Shown here in pieces: positions 16,173 to 23,679 of a DNA stretch of 32,104 bases. The DNA comes from Nocardiopsis sp. ATB16-24 (GTDB lineage Bacteria; Actinomycetota; Actinomycetes; Streptosporangiales; Streptosporangiaceae), in NCBI RefSeq assembly GCF_030271535.1, contig NZ_JASCXJ010000031.1, forward strand, positions 1 through 32,104, written 5' to 3'. The notes below the pieces were generated by a model, which was not told where the DNA came from, did not search any database, and was given only the letters and a program-made list of their open reading frames with translations. Every line of letters begins with the position of its first letter. The first letter of the stretch is position 1. Both the position numbers and the translations under genes were made by a program.

Positions 16173-17692
16173 CGGCGCCCTCCCGTTCTCCGGACCACCT
16201 TGGCCGCGGCGAGCTTGCCCGATATCAGCACCGTGGGAAGTCCGACTCCGGGTGTGGTCCCGCAGCCGGCCAGGACGGCGTTGGAGGTGCCGGGAACGGT
16301 GTTGCGGGGCCGGAACGGACCCGTCTGGGCGAAGGTGTGCGCCAGCGAGAACGGTGTGCCGTGGGTGAGCCCCTGCCGTGCCCAGTCCGCCGGGGTGACC
16401 AGGTGTTCGGTGCGGACGGAGGCGTCCAGGCCGTCCAGACCACGTTCCTGGAGCACCCCGACCAGGTGGTCCCGATAACGCGGCCCCTCCCGTTCCCAGT
16501 CGATGTCGCCCGCCTCCAGGTTCGGCGCCGGGGCGAGTACGTAGAGCAGATGGCGTCCCTCGGGGGCGAGCGTCGGATCCGTGCGGGTGGGCTGGGTGAC
16601 CAGCAGGGAGGGGTCGCTCATCGTGCGGCCTTCACGGATGATCTCGGTGAAGGTGCGCTTCCACGCCGCACCGAAGGAGATGGTGTGGTGTCCCAGTCCC
16701 TCCCAGGTGCGGTCGGTGCCCAGGTGCAGCACGACAGCCGAGGGCGAGTAACGCGCGGCCACCGGGCGTCTCGACGTGTGGTCCAGGAGCCGGTGGGCGG
16801 CGGCGAGGTCGGTGGTGAGCACGACCTGGCCACATGCCAGGCGTTCCCCCTCCCCGGTGATCACGGCGGTGATCCGCTCCCCCGAGCGCTCCAGACGGGT
16901 GACGCCGTCCCCGTAACGCACGCTTCCCCCGGCCTTGACGACCGCCCCCGCCAGGGCTTCGCCCAGCGCGCGCATCCCGCCTCTGGGGAAGTACACCCCG
17001 GCGACGGTGTCCATGTAGGCGATGACGGCGTAGGCGGCCAGTGCGCTTTCGGGGGCGACCCCCGCGTAGAGCGACTGGAAGGAGAAGATCCGCCGCAGCC
17101 GCTCGTCACGGATGTGACGGCCCACGGCGGGGGCGAGCCTGCCGAACCCTCCCATGGCGGCGAGCCGGAACAGGTCGGGGCGCAACAGGTCCAGCGGTGA
17201 GTCGAACTGGGCGTCGATGAACGAGCGCATCTCCACCTGGTAGAGCCGGGTCAGCCAGTCGCGCAGACGCAGGTATCCCTCGGCCTCGCGCCGTCCCGCG
17301 ACCCGGGCGACCTCGGCGGCCATCGCCTCGCGCTCGGTGTGCACGTCGATCGCCGAACCGTCGGCGAAGGTGGCGCGGTAGGCGGGACTCAGCGGCACCA
17401 GGTCGAGCCGATCGGCGACGCGCTCACCGACGGCGCCCAGGGCCTCGTCGAGGAGTTCGGGCATGGTGAGCACGGTGGGCCCCGTGTCGATCTGGAAACC
17501 GTCCAGGTCGAGCCGTCCCGCGCGTCCTCCCGGGTGGTTCTCGCGCTCGATCACGGTGACCTCGCGTCCGGCGCCCAACAGGTACAGCGCGCAGGCCAGT
17601 CCGGACATACCGGCGCCCACGATCACCACGGGGCCGCGGGCCCCGGTGCCCACCCGGGGCCGCGGCGTCCTGGGATGTTCGAGGTCGGGCAC
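16169..17692 (-). CDS. crtI: Phytoene desaturase CrtI
   Basis: This encodes 507 residues starting at GTG 17692-17690, with GAGAGGAG ending 6 nt upstream. After a short basic leader comes the FAD-binding motif VVIVGAGMSGL (GAGMSG at 26-31), then IERENHPGGRAGRL and GFQIDTGPTVLTMPEL. The C-terminus has the bacterial-type desaturase signature GCGTTPGVGLPTVLISGKLA. It introduces four double bases' worth of unsaturation steps, taking phytoene to lycopene, at the membrane with FAD. It is followed by crtB in an ATGA overlap and preceded, after a 176-bp spacer with short repeats, by crtE. That spacer could hold an internal promoter, or be an untranslated part of a crtE-crtI-crtB-Rieske transcript. Confidence 0.95.
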   Translation of the reverse strand: MPDLEHPRTPRPRVGTGARGPVVIVGAGMSGLACALYLLGAGREVTVIERENHPGGRAGRLDLDGFQIDTGPTVLTMPELLDEALGAVGERVADRLDLVPLSPAYRATFADGSAIDVHTEREAMAAEVARVAGRREAEGYLRLRDWLTRLYQVEMRSFIDAQFDSPLDLLRPDLFRLAAMGGFGRLAPAVGRHIRDERLRRIFSFQSLYAGVAPESALAAYAVIAYMDTVAGVYFPRGGMRALGEALAGAVVKAGGSVRYGDGVTRLERSGERITAVITGEGERLACGQVVLTTDLAAAHRLLDHTSRRPVAARYSPSAVVLHLGTDRTWEGLGHHTISFGAAWKRTFTEIIREGRTMSDPSLLVTQPTRTDPTLAPEGRHLLYVLAPAPNLEAGDIDWEREGPRYRDHLVGVLQERGLDGLDASVRTEHLVTPADWARQGLTHGTPFSLAHTFAQTGPFRPRNTVPGTSNAVLAGCGTTPGVGLPTVLISGKLAAAKVVRRTGGRR

Positions 17693-17744
17693 GGAGTGCT
17701 CCTCTCCGGTACGGCGGCACCTTCTCCGCCGGGTGGGTCACGAA

Positions 17745-17781
17745 CGGTGCGAGGATCGGGTCCGCCGGTGCGAGGGTCCGC
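17745..17781. repeat. Imperfect tandem repeat in the crtE-crtI spacer
   Basis: CGGTGCGAGG occurs at 17745-17754 and 17766-17775 (21-bp period), each followed by GGGTCCGC (17758-17765 and 17774-17781). Unit 2 is unit 1 with five bases missing (ATCGG). The repeat lies 53 bp before the crtI start. The 21-bp period equals two helical turns, so a protein-binding role is possible. A recent duplication slip is the simpler reading. The rest of the 17693-17868 spacer shows only small hairpins. Confidence 0.4.
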
Positions 17782-17868
17782 GTGATCACCGTGGACGGTG
17801 TCCTCCGGCTTCCCGGGGCCGGACCGGCCCACGGCCCTCTCCGCGAGGGTCGCCGATCGCGCGGTCCC

Positions 17869-19011
17869 TCACGTGGGGTCCTGCGCGGTCTGCGTGGCCA
17901 GGGCACGCAGACCCTCCATCACGGATGCGGGTGCGTCGAGCCCGCGGAGTCTGGCCTCTCCCCTGGCCGCCAGTTCCCCGCACCTTCTGTGGACCAGGTC
18001 GCGGGCGCCCAGACGTTCCAGGACCTCGGCGACCTCGTGCGGGTCCACCTCCGTCTCCGGGTCGCCGACCCCGTCCAGCAGGTCCGACGCGGCGCGGTCC
18101 CCACGTTCGCGCGCCAGTCGGATGCCGGTCACCAGCAGCAGGGTGCACTTGCCCTCACGGATGTCCTCCCCCACCGGCTTGCCCGTCCGCTCGCCGTCCC
18201 CATAGACACCGAGGAGGTCATCGCGCAACTGGAAGGCGACGCCGACGTCCCTGCCGTACCCGCGCAGGGCCCCCACCGTCGCCGCGTCCGCTCCCGCCAT
18301 CGCCGCGCCCAGGTGCAGGGGGCGCTCGACGCTGTAGGACGCCGTCTTGAACAGGTTCACCCGCAGGGCCGCCTCCTCCGAGCGTTCCCGGCGTGCCTGC
18401 GCGCGTAGGTCGAGGAACTGTCCGGCCATGATCTCGGTGCGCAGGTCCCGCCACACGGCTCTGGCCTCGGTCGACCCGGGCACCCCGGCCAGCGCCTCGC
18501 ACAGCATGTCGTCGGCCCACACCAGGGCGAGGTCCCCCACGAGTACGGCCAGGGCCTCGCCTTGGCGGCGGGGCTCTCCGGCGAACCCCTCACGCAGGTG
18601 CTCGGCCATGTAGGCCGCGTGCACCGAGGGACGTCCCCGCCGGGTCGGGGAGCCGTCCATCACGTCGTCGTGGACGAGCGCGCAGGTCTGGATGAGTTCG
18701 AGTGCCGCGCAGGCCTGGACGGCGGAGTCGGCCGCTCCGCCGTGGGGCGTGCCTCCACCGGCGAGCCACCCCCACCAGGCCAGTCGGGGCCGCATGCGCT
18801 TGCCGCCGCCGAGGGTGAAGCCGACCGTGATCCCGGCCAGCTCACGACCGAAATCCTCGTCGAGGCGCTCGGCGTCGCGGAGCCTGCGGTCGAGATAGTC
18901 CCGCAGGGCCCTGTCCAAGGCCCTGCCCCCGTCTCCGGCCACGGCGCCCGGCTCAGGGAGATGCATGTGAGTCTTCAGGATGGGATTGACGACGTCCTCC
19001 CCTGCGGCCAC
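17869..19011 (-). CDS. crtE: Geranylgeranyl diphosphate synthase CrtE (polyprenyl synthetase family)
   Basis: This encodes 380 residues from GTG 19011; ATG at 18966 is an alternative that removes 15 residues, and neither has a strong Shine-Dalgarno. Isoprenyl-diphosphate-synthase motifs are all present. GGGKRMRP (68-75) is followed by the first aspartate-rich motif D115-D-V-M-D119 with SPTRRG, then FKTASYS (about 221-227), and the second motif D264-D-L-L-G268 with GKPVGEDIREGK. Gly in place of the last Asp of the second motif is common in actinobacterial members. It extends IPP/DMAPP-derived diphosphates to GGPP, the precursor for CrtB. As the first gene of the minus-strand crt set it is divergent from a MarR regulator gene, and the 197-bp gap carries two short inverted repeats. 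Confidence 0.92.
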   Translation of the reverse strand: MAAGEDVVNPILKTHMHLPEPGAVAGDGGRALDRALRDYLDRRLRDAERLDEDFGRELAGITVGFTLGGGKRMRPRLAWWGWLAGGGTPHGGAADSAVQACAALELIQTCALVHDDVMDGSPTRRGRPSVHAAYMAEHLREGFAGEPRRQGEALAVLVGDLALVWADDMLCEALAGVPGSTEARAVWRDLRTEIMAGQFLDLRAQARRERSEEAALRVNLFKTASYSVERPLHLGAAMAGADAATVGALRGYGRDVGVAFQLRDDLLGVYGDGERTGKPVGEDIREGKCTLLLVTGIRLARERGDRAASDLLDGVGDPETEVDPHEVAEVLERLGARDLVHRRCGELAARGEARLRGLDAPASVMEGLRALATQTAQDPT

Positions 19012-19208
19012 GGATCATGAGATCCCAGAAGCCTTGGATTCCATGAATCTCGGTAAGCGAACTACTTCCCTCTCTTGTCCTGTCGAACCACCTCTGACCG
19101 GATCCCCGGCGGGCACGCCCTCTCCTGGCGGGCGACGACGGCCGAACACGATCTACACTTCCAGGGAAGACCAGAAGGCACCGGTCCCACGAGCGCGAGA
19201 GAGGAACC
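19012..19208. promoter_or_regulatory. crtE-marR divergent control region with two inverted repeats
   Basis: The gap between the divergent crtE and MarR genes holds GGATC-ATGA-GATCC (19012-19025), directly at the crtE start, and GATTC-CAT-GAATC (19037-19049) just upstream of it. Both are perfect 5-bp dyads spaced like small winged-helix operator sites, about 25 bp centre to centre. The sequence is AT-richer than its surroundings (19014-19080). Divergent placement of a MarR gene and its target with shared operators is the usual autoregulatory layout of the family. I could not assign -35/-10 boxes with confidence. Confidence 0.5.
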
Positions 19209-19721
19209 ATGGACACCGCGGCGGCCGCATCCTCTCCCCCCGGAGGTCCTCGGACGGCGGAGTCCGAGGCGAGGTCGCGCGCCGAACTCTACGACGCCCT
19301 TCAAAGCGACGGGCAGCGACTCGCCGTACGACTCATCCGCCTGCTGCACCGGATGGCGGAGCGTTCGGGGATGAACCCGACCGATTTCCAGTGCTACACG
19401 TTGCTGCGCGTGGGCGGTTCGTTGACGCCCGGCGAGATCGCCGACGTCCTGTGTCTGTCCACCGGTTCGGTGACCGGTGTGATCGACCGACTGGAGGCGC
19501 ACGGCCTCGCCGAGCGCACCCCCCACCCCGAGGACCGGCGCAAGGTGGCCGTCCGCTTGACCGAGACCGCCGAGTCGGCGGGTCCCGCCACCGCGCCCGG
19601 TATGCGCGAGGCGATGATCGCGGCGCACAGCGACTACTCGGTGGAGGAGTTGTCCACGATCGCGAACTGGCTGGACCGGATGGGGAACACGCTCGACCGA
19701 CTCTCCGAGAAGCCGGACTGA
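19209..19721 (+). CDS. MarR-family transcriptional regulator (CrtR-like candidate)
   Basis: This encodes 170 residues. A low-complexity N-terminus (about 1-20) precedes the dimerisation helices (25-52). The winged helix follows: the HTH is about 74-98 (PGEIADVLCLSTGSVTGVI), the wing about 104-118 (TPHPEDRRKVAVRLT), and the C-terminal dimerisation helices come last. The ATG at 19209 has GAGAGG 4 nt upstream. It is transcribed away from crtE. In Corynebacterium glutamicum the MarR-type repressor CrtR sits in the same place and is released by isoprenoid diphosphates such as GGPP. A similar feedback on GGPP made by CrtE is a reasonable inference, but the ligand cannot be read from sequence. The motif TGSVTGVIDRLE is the expected DNA-recognition helix region. 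Confidence 0.9.
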   Translation: MDTAAAASSPPGGPRTAESEARSRAELYDALQSDGQRLAVRLIRLLHRMAERSGMNPTDFQCYTLLRVGGSLTPGEIADVLCLSTGSVTGVIDRLEAHGLAERTPHPEDRRKVAVRLTETAESAGPATAPGMREAMIAAHSDYSVEELSTIANWLDRMGNTLDRLSEKPD

Positions 19722-19895
19722 CCGGCGCGGCCTCCGCCATGGCGACCGGCGCCGCGCGGCGGGTCCATGTCGTCGTGGGGGCACGGCCGTCCCGGGGAAA
19801 TTCTCCCTACCCGACAAAGGGCAAAAAGGGCCATATGGCGGGAGATAACACGCTTCACCGCTTGTAGGGCGACACTCCGCGATCGCTCGGTTGCT

Positions 19896-19923
19896 TTGCG
19901 AGAAAAGTTCCCGGCTCTACTCT
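19896..19923 (+). promoter_or_regulatory. Candidate promoter of the BCCT gene
   Basis: TTGCGA (19896-19901) and TACTCT (19918-19923) are separated by 16 bp in an AT-richer patch upstream of the BCCT transporter. Transcription would begin near 19930. That leaves only about 10 nt before the ATG at 19940, but about 85 nt before the ATC codon at 20015 that faces the strong Shine-Dalgarno. Confidence 0.4.
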
Positions 19924-19939
19924 CCCACGAGACACGTCC

Positions 19940-21637
19940 ATGGGCGGGACCGTGACCGGATCCGTCCCGCCGTCCCGAGGTGTACGCGCCCCTCCGGGCC
20001 GGGAAGGAGCCACCATCTCGCCCTCGTCCCTACGCGAGTACGTTCGCGAACACACCAACCCTATGGTCTTCGGGGTCTCCGCGCTCGTGATCATCGCCTT
20101 CGTCACCATCGGCATCGTCGCCACCGATGCGATGCTGGACGCGGCCACGGCCACCCGGGACTGGATCGGTGAGAAACTGGGATGGATCTACGTCCTGGCC
20201 ACCGCCTTCTTCCTCGTGCTGGCGATCTTCCTCATGTTCAGCCGGTTCGGAAAGATCCGCCTGGGCCCCGACGACTCGCGCCCCGAGTTCGGGACACTGC
20301 CCTGGTTCGCCATGCTCTTCACCACGGGTATGGGCATCGGCCTGGTGTTCTGGGGCGTCTCCGAACCCATCCACCACCTGAACGCCCCCCGCTCGGCGGA
20401 CCTGACCGTCCCCGAGGGCGCCCCGTTCCCACCGGGGGCCGCGAGCGAGGCCCTGGCCCTGAGCTACTTCCACTGGGGCCTGCATCCCTGGGCCATCTAC
20501 ATCGCACTCGGTCTGTCCCTGGGCTACTTCGCCTTCCGCAAGGGTCTGCCCCTGCGCCCCGCCTCCGCCCTCCACCCGCTCATCGGCGACCGTGCCTTCG
20601 GATGGCCCGGCAACATCGTGGACATCCTGGCCGTGTTCGGCACCATCTTCGGCCTGGCCACCTCACTGGGCCTGGGCACGCTGCAGATCAACGGCGGGCT
20701 CAACCACGTCTTCGGCATCCCGAACAACGCCACCGTGCAGTCGATCCTCATCATCGCGATCACCGCGGTCGCGCTCCTCAGCGTGGTCGCGGGCATCGAC
20801 AAGGGCATCCGCCGACTGTCCGTCATCAACCTGTGGTTGGCGTTCCTGCTATTGGTCGTCGTCTTCGCACTGGGCCCCAAGCTCTGGATCATCAGCATGA
20901 TGACCACGAGCGCGGGCGAGTACCTGAGCAACCTCGTCTCGTGGAGTCTGGCCTTTCCCAGTCCGCGCGTGGACCCCCAGGCCTTCGAGTGGACCACCAC
21001 GTGGAGCATCTTCTACTGGGGATGGTGGATCTCCTGGGCGCCGTTCGTCGGCATCTTCCTGGCCCGTATCTCCTACGGGCGCACCATCCGCGAGTTCGTG
21101 GTCGGAGCCCTGTTCGCCCCGGTCGTGGTGTCCATCCTGTGGTTCGGCGTGTTCGGCGGCTCCGGACTGTACTACGAGATGTTCGGCGGCGCCGACCTGA
21201 ACTCCCTGGGTGAGGAGGACCGTTCCTTCCGCCTTCTGGAACTGCTCCCCGTGGGACCCGTGTTCGGGGGCGTCATCGCCGTCCTGCTGATCATCGTGGT
21301 GGCCGTCTTCTTCGTCACCTCCTCCGACTCCGGTTCCCTGGTGGTGGACATGCTCGCCAGCGGGGGCAGCATCAAGCAATTCAAGCTCCCCCGTGCCTTC
21401 TGGGCTGCCAGCGAGGGTGCCGTCACCCTGATCCTGCTGGTGCTGGGCGGCGCGAACGCGCTGGCGGCGCTACAGGCCGCGTCCGTGGTCACGGGCCTGC
21501 CCTTCGCCATCATCCTGTTGTTCATGGTGTGGGGTCTGGGCAAGGCCCTGGCGAGCGAACCCCGACCAGGGGGACCGAAGGAGAAACGCGCGGAGGACCG
21601 CCGACCGCCCACCCGTCCGGGGAGGACCCGCGGGTAG
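19940..21637 (+). CDS. BCCT-family glycine betaine/choline-type transporter
   Basis: This encodes 565 residues from ATG 19940. There are about twelve hydrophobic segments between residue 43 and 535. Family hallmarks are the Gly-rich GMGIGLVFWGVSEP (from residue 130), FHWGLHPWAIY (177-187) and the BCCT signature WGWWISWAPFVGIFLARISYG (about 360-380), then RTIREFV. BCCT carriers import betaine, choline, carnitine or ectoine, usually coupled to Na+ and often in response to osmotic stress; the substrate is not resolved here. The start is doubtful. The first 25 residues look like non-coding Arg/Pro/Gly translation, and GGAAGGAG (20002-20009) lies 5 nt before an in-frame ATC at 20015. The charged C-terminus (RPGGPKEKRAEDRRPPTRPG) could be a regulatory tail. 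An Hsp20 gene follows after 30 bp. Confidence 0.9.
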   Translation: MGGTVTGSVPPSRGVRAPPGREGATISPSSLREYVREHTNPMVFGVSALVIIAFVTIGIVATDAMLDAATATRDWIGEKLGWIYVLATAFFLVLAIFLMFSRFGKIRLGPDDSRPEFGTLPWFAMLFTTGMGIGLVFWGVSEPIHHLNAPRSADLTVPEGAPFPPGAASEALALSYFHWGLHPWAIYIALGLSLGYFAFRKGLPLRPASALHPLIGDRAFGWPGNIVDILAVFGTIFGLATSLGLGTLQINGGLNHVFGIPNNATVQSILIIAITAVALLSVVAGIDKGIRRLSVINLWLAFLLLVVVFALGPKLWIISMMTTSAGEYLSNLVSWSLAFPSPRVDPQAFEWTTTWSIFYWGWWISWAPFVGIFLARISYGRTIREFVVGALFAPVVVSILWFGVFGGSGLYYEMFGGADLNSLGEEDRSFRLLELLPVGPVFGGVIAVLLIIVVAVFFVTSSDSGSLVVDMLASGGSIKQFKLPRAFWAASEGAVTLILLVLGGANALAALQAASVVTGLPFAIILLFMVWGLGKALASEPRPGGPKEKRAEDRRPPTRPGRTRG

Positions 21638-21667
21638 TTCCGGAGCACACGACGAAAGGAGGCGGCC

Positions 21668-22141
21668 GTGACACCGAAGAGGTTCAACAACCCCTTCTAC
21701 GGTGTGGTGGACATGATCACGGAGATGAACCGCATCTCCGACAGCATGACGACGATGGAGGCCGGAAACGCCGGGGAACGCGAACGCGGTTACGCCGACG
21801 CCTGGAGTCCCCCCACCGACATCCTCGCCAGAGGGAACGACCTGGTCATTCGCTGCGAGATAGCCGGAGTGAGGGAGCAGGACGTGGCCGTCCTCCTCAA
21901 CCAGGGCACCCTCACCATCAGCGGGGAACGCCACCGTGACGAGGAGGACGTCGTCTACTACTCCTCCGAACGGTTCATGGGCAGGTTCCGTCGGGAGATC
22001 AGTCTTCCCGAGGGAGTGGACGAAGAAGACATCGAGGCCGACTACGACGAGGGTCTGCTGACGGTCGTGGTACGCGGCGCCGCCAACACCCGAGGGCCCA
22101 AGCGCATCCCCCTGCGGAGGAGGCCCCCGAAGAAGTCGTAG
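21668..22141 (+). CDS. Hsp20 / alpha-crystallin small heat-shock protein
   Basis: This encodes 157 residues from GTG 21668 with AAGGAGG 5 nt upstream. The alpha-crystallin domain spans about 43-140. It opens with SPPTDILARGNDLVIRCEIAG, has GTLTISGERHRDEE in the middle, FMGRFRREISLPEGVDEEDI near the end, and closes with GLLTVVVRGA. The N-terminal arm NNPFYGVVDMITEMNRIS and the basic tail (KRIPLRRRPPKKS, containing the I-P-L variant of the IxI anchor) are typical of oligomeric ATP-independent holdases. It lies 30 bp after the BCCT gene on the same strand, so co-transcription as a stress pair is likely. A 36-bp palindrome follows its stop. Confidence 0.92.
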   Translation: MTPKRFNNPFYGVVDMITEMNRISDSMTTMEAGNAGERERGYADAWSPPTDILARGNDLVIRCEIAGVREQDVAVLLNQGTLTISGERHRDEEDVVYYSSERFMGRFRREISLPEGVDEEDIEADYDEGLLTVVVRGAANTRGPKRIPLRRRPPKKS

Positions 22142-22177
22142 GAGCCTTCCCGCGGAACAGCGACCACCGTCCTCGGC

Positions 22178-22213
22178 GCGGGGTCCCGCCGGAGCGCTCC
22201 GGCGGGACCCCGC
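22178..22213. terminator. Perfect 36-bp palindrome, bidirectional terminator candidate
   Basis: Bases 22178-22195 (beginning GCGGGGTCCCG) are the exact reverse complement of 22196-22213, with no spacer. It sits between the convergent Hsp20 gene (37 nt after its stop) and M16 protease gene (65 nt after its stop), and would serve both. There is no U-tract on either side. Confidence 0.7.
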
Positions 22214-22282
22214 CCGTGTGACGGGACTCGCCTGAGGTGTCCCGCGCACCACGGAGGGCGCTCCGGGCGGCTGGAGCGGACC

Positions 22283-23617
22283 TCAAAAGACCTGGTCGGC
22301 CTCATAGGGACCGATCACGGCCAGCGCGCGCGGCCGGGCCATCAGATCGGCGGCCACCTGAGCCAGGTCGTCGACGGTCACCGCGTCCAGCCTCGCCAGT
22401 TCCTCGTCGACCGAGAAGTGACGCGTGTAGTTCAGCTCGTGAGAGAGCAACCGCCCCATCCTCGCGTTGGTGCCCTCGGTGCCCAGCACCATCGCTCCCT
22501 GGATCTGGCCCTTGGCCCGGCGCAGCTCCTCGTCGGTGATCCCCGACTCGGCCACCTTCGCCAGTTCCTCACGACACACGCCGATGACCTCGTCGGCCTT
22601 CTCCGGCAGGCAGCCCGCGTAGATCTGGAACGTACCGATGTCGGAGTAGGCGATGTGGTAGGCGTGTACGGCGTAGGCCAGGCCTCTCTTCTCCCGTACC
22701 TCCTGGAACAGCCTGGACGACATCCCTCCGCCCAGGGCGGCGCTGAGCAGCCGCGACGCCTGCCAACGCGGGTCGGTGCGGACCATCCCTTCCGAGCCGA
22801 GGATGATGTGCGCCTGTTCGGTCTCACGCGACTCCACCACGGTCCCCCCGTAGGTGGCCACCGAAGGTCCTCCGATACGGGGCCGCCTCGGGCGGGCGTC
22901 ACCGGCGGCGGCCAACTGCTCCGCGAAGACCTTCCGCACCTCCTCCACCAGGAGGTCGTGGTCCAGACTTCCCGCGGCGGTCACGATCAGCTCCCCCGGC
23001 ACGTACGCGTCCCGGTACTGCTCGACGATCCGCTCACGCGGCAGCGCCCGAATGGTGTCGTTGGTACCCAGAATGGGACGGCCCAGGGGCGAGTCCCCGA
23101 AGAAGTGCGCCGCGAAGACGTCGTCCACCAGGTCGGCGGGCTCGTCCTCGTACATGGCGATCTCCTCCAGGATCACGCCCCGTTCGGTCTCCACCTCGTT
23201 CTCGTCGAGCACCGAGTTGGCCACCATGTCGCCGACCACGTCGACGGCCAGCGGCAGGTCCCGGTCGAGCACCTTGGCGTAGTAGCAGGTGTGCTCCTTG
23301 GTGGTGTAGGCGTTGTGGTCGGCGCCCACACTGTCCAGCAGGGCGGCGATCTCCAGAGCCGAGCGGGTCGTGGTCCCCTTGAACAACAGGTGTTCCAGGA
23401 AGTGAGCCGATCCCGCGTGCGCGGAGTCCTCGTCTCGCGAACCCGTGGCGGCGGAGATGCCGAACGCGGCGGAGCGCACGCCCGGGACGGTCTCGGTGAC
23501 CACGCGCAGCCCTCCGGGCAGCACCGTCCGGCGCACCAGACCGGAGCCGCCCTGCGGCTCCAACAGCGTCACGGTCGTGCCCGGTTCCTGCTCGGCTGCG
23601 ATGGGGACAGAGCTCAT
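22283..23617 (-). CDS. M16 family zinc metalloprotease (processing-peptidase-like)
   Basis: This encodes 444 residues. The inverted zinc motif H72-F-L-E75-H76 (AHFLEHLLFKGT) is intact. The distal metal-ligand glutamate lies about 75 residues on, in RGVILEEIAMYEDEP. The C-terminal inactive M16 domain follows, with the R/Y motif region GGGMSSRLFQEVREKRGLAYAV in split form around residue 300. It therefore has the two-domain single-chain architecture of bacterial M16B proteases. The ATG at 23617-23615 has GAAGAAGGA 3 nt upstream. It lies directly downstream of pnp, as in most actinobacteria, but behind a strong hairpin, so part of its expression may need its own promoter in the 118-bp gap. The physiological substrate is unknown. 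No signal peptide is present. Confidence 0.93.
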   Translation of the reverse strand: MSSVPIAAEQEPGTTVTLLEPQGGSGLVRRTVLPGGLRVVTETVPGVRSAAFGISAATGSRDEDSAHAGSAHFLEHLLFKGTTTRSALEIAALLDSVGADHNAYTTKEHTCYYAKVLDRDLPLAVDVVGDMVANSVLDENEVETERGVILEEIAMYEDEPADLVDDVFAAHFFGDSPLGRPILGTNDTIRALPRERIVEQYRDAYVPGELIVTAAGSLDHDLLVEEVRKVFAEQLAAAGDARPRRPRIGGPSVATYGGTVVESRETEQAHIILGSEGMVRTDPRWQASRLLSAALGGGMSSRLFQEVREKRGLAYAVHAYHIAYSDIGTFQIYAGCLPEKADEVIGVCREELAKVAESGITDEELRRAKGQIQGAMVLGTEGTNARMGRLLSHELNYTRHFSVDEELARLDAVTVDDLAQVAADLMARPRALAVIGPYEADQVF

Positions 23618-23679
23618 GAATCCTTCTTCTTCGTCGTGACATCAGTGGCCGGCCCACCAAAGGTCCGGCCGAGAATACG

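Noticed and set aside
19801..19860. Terminator-like GGGA-AATTC-TCCC and CCATATGG motifs after the MarR gene
   Set aside because: Stems are only 4 bp and no U-tract follows; too weak to call.
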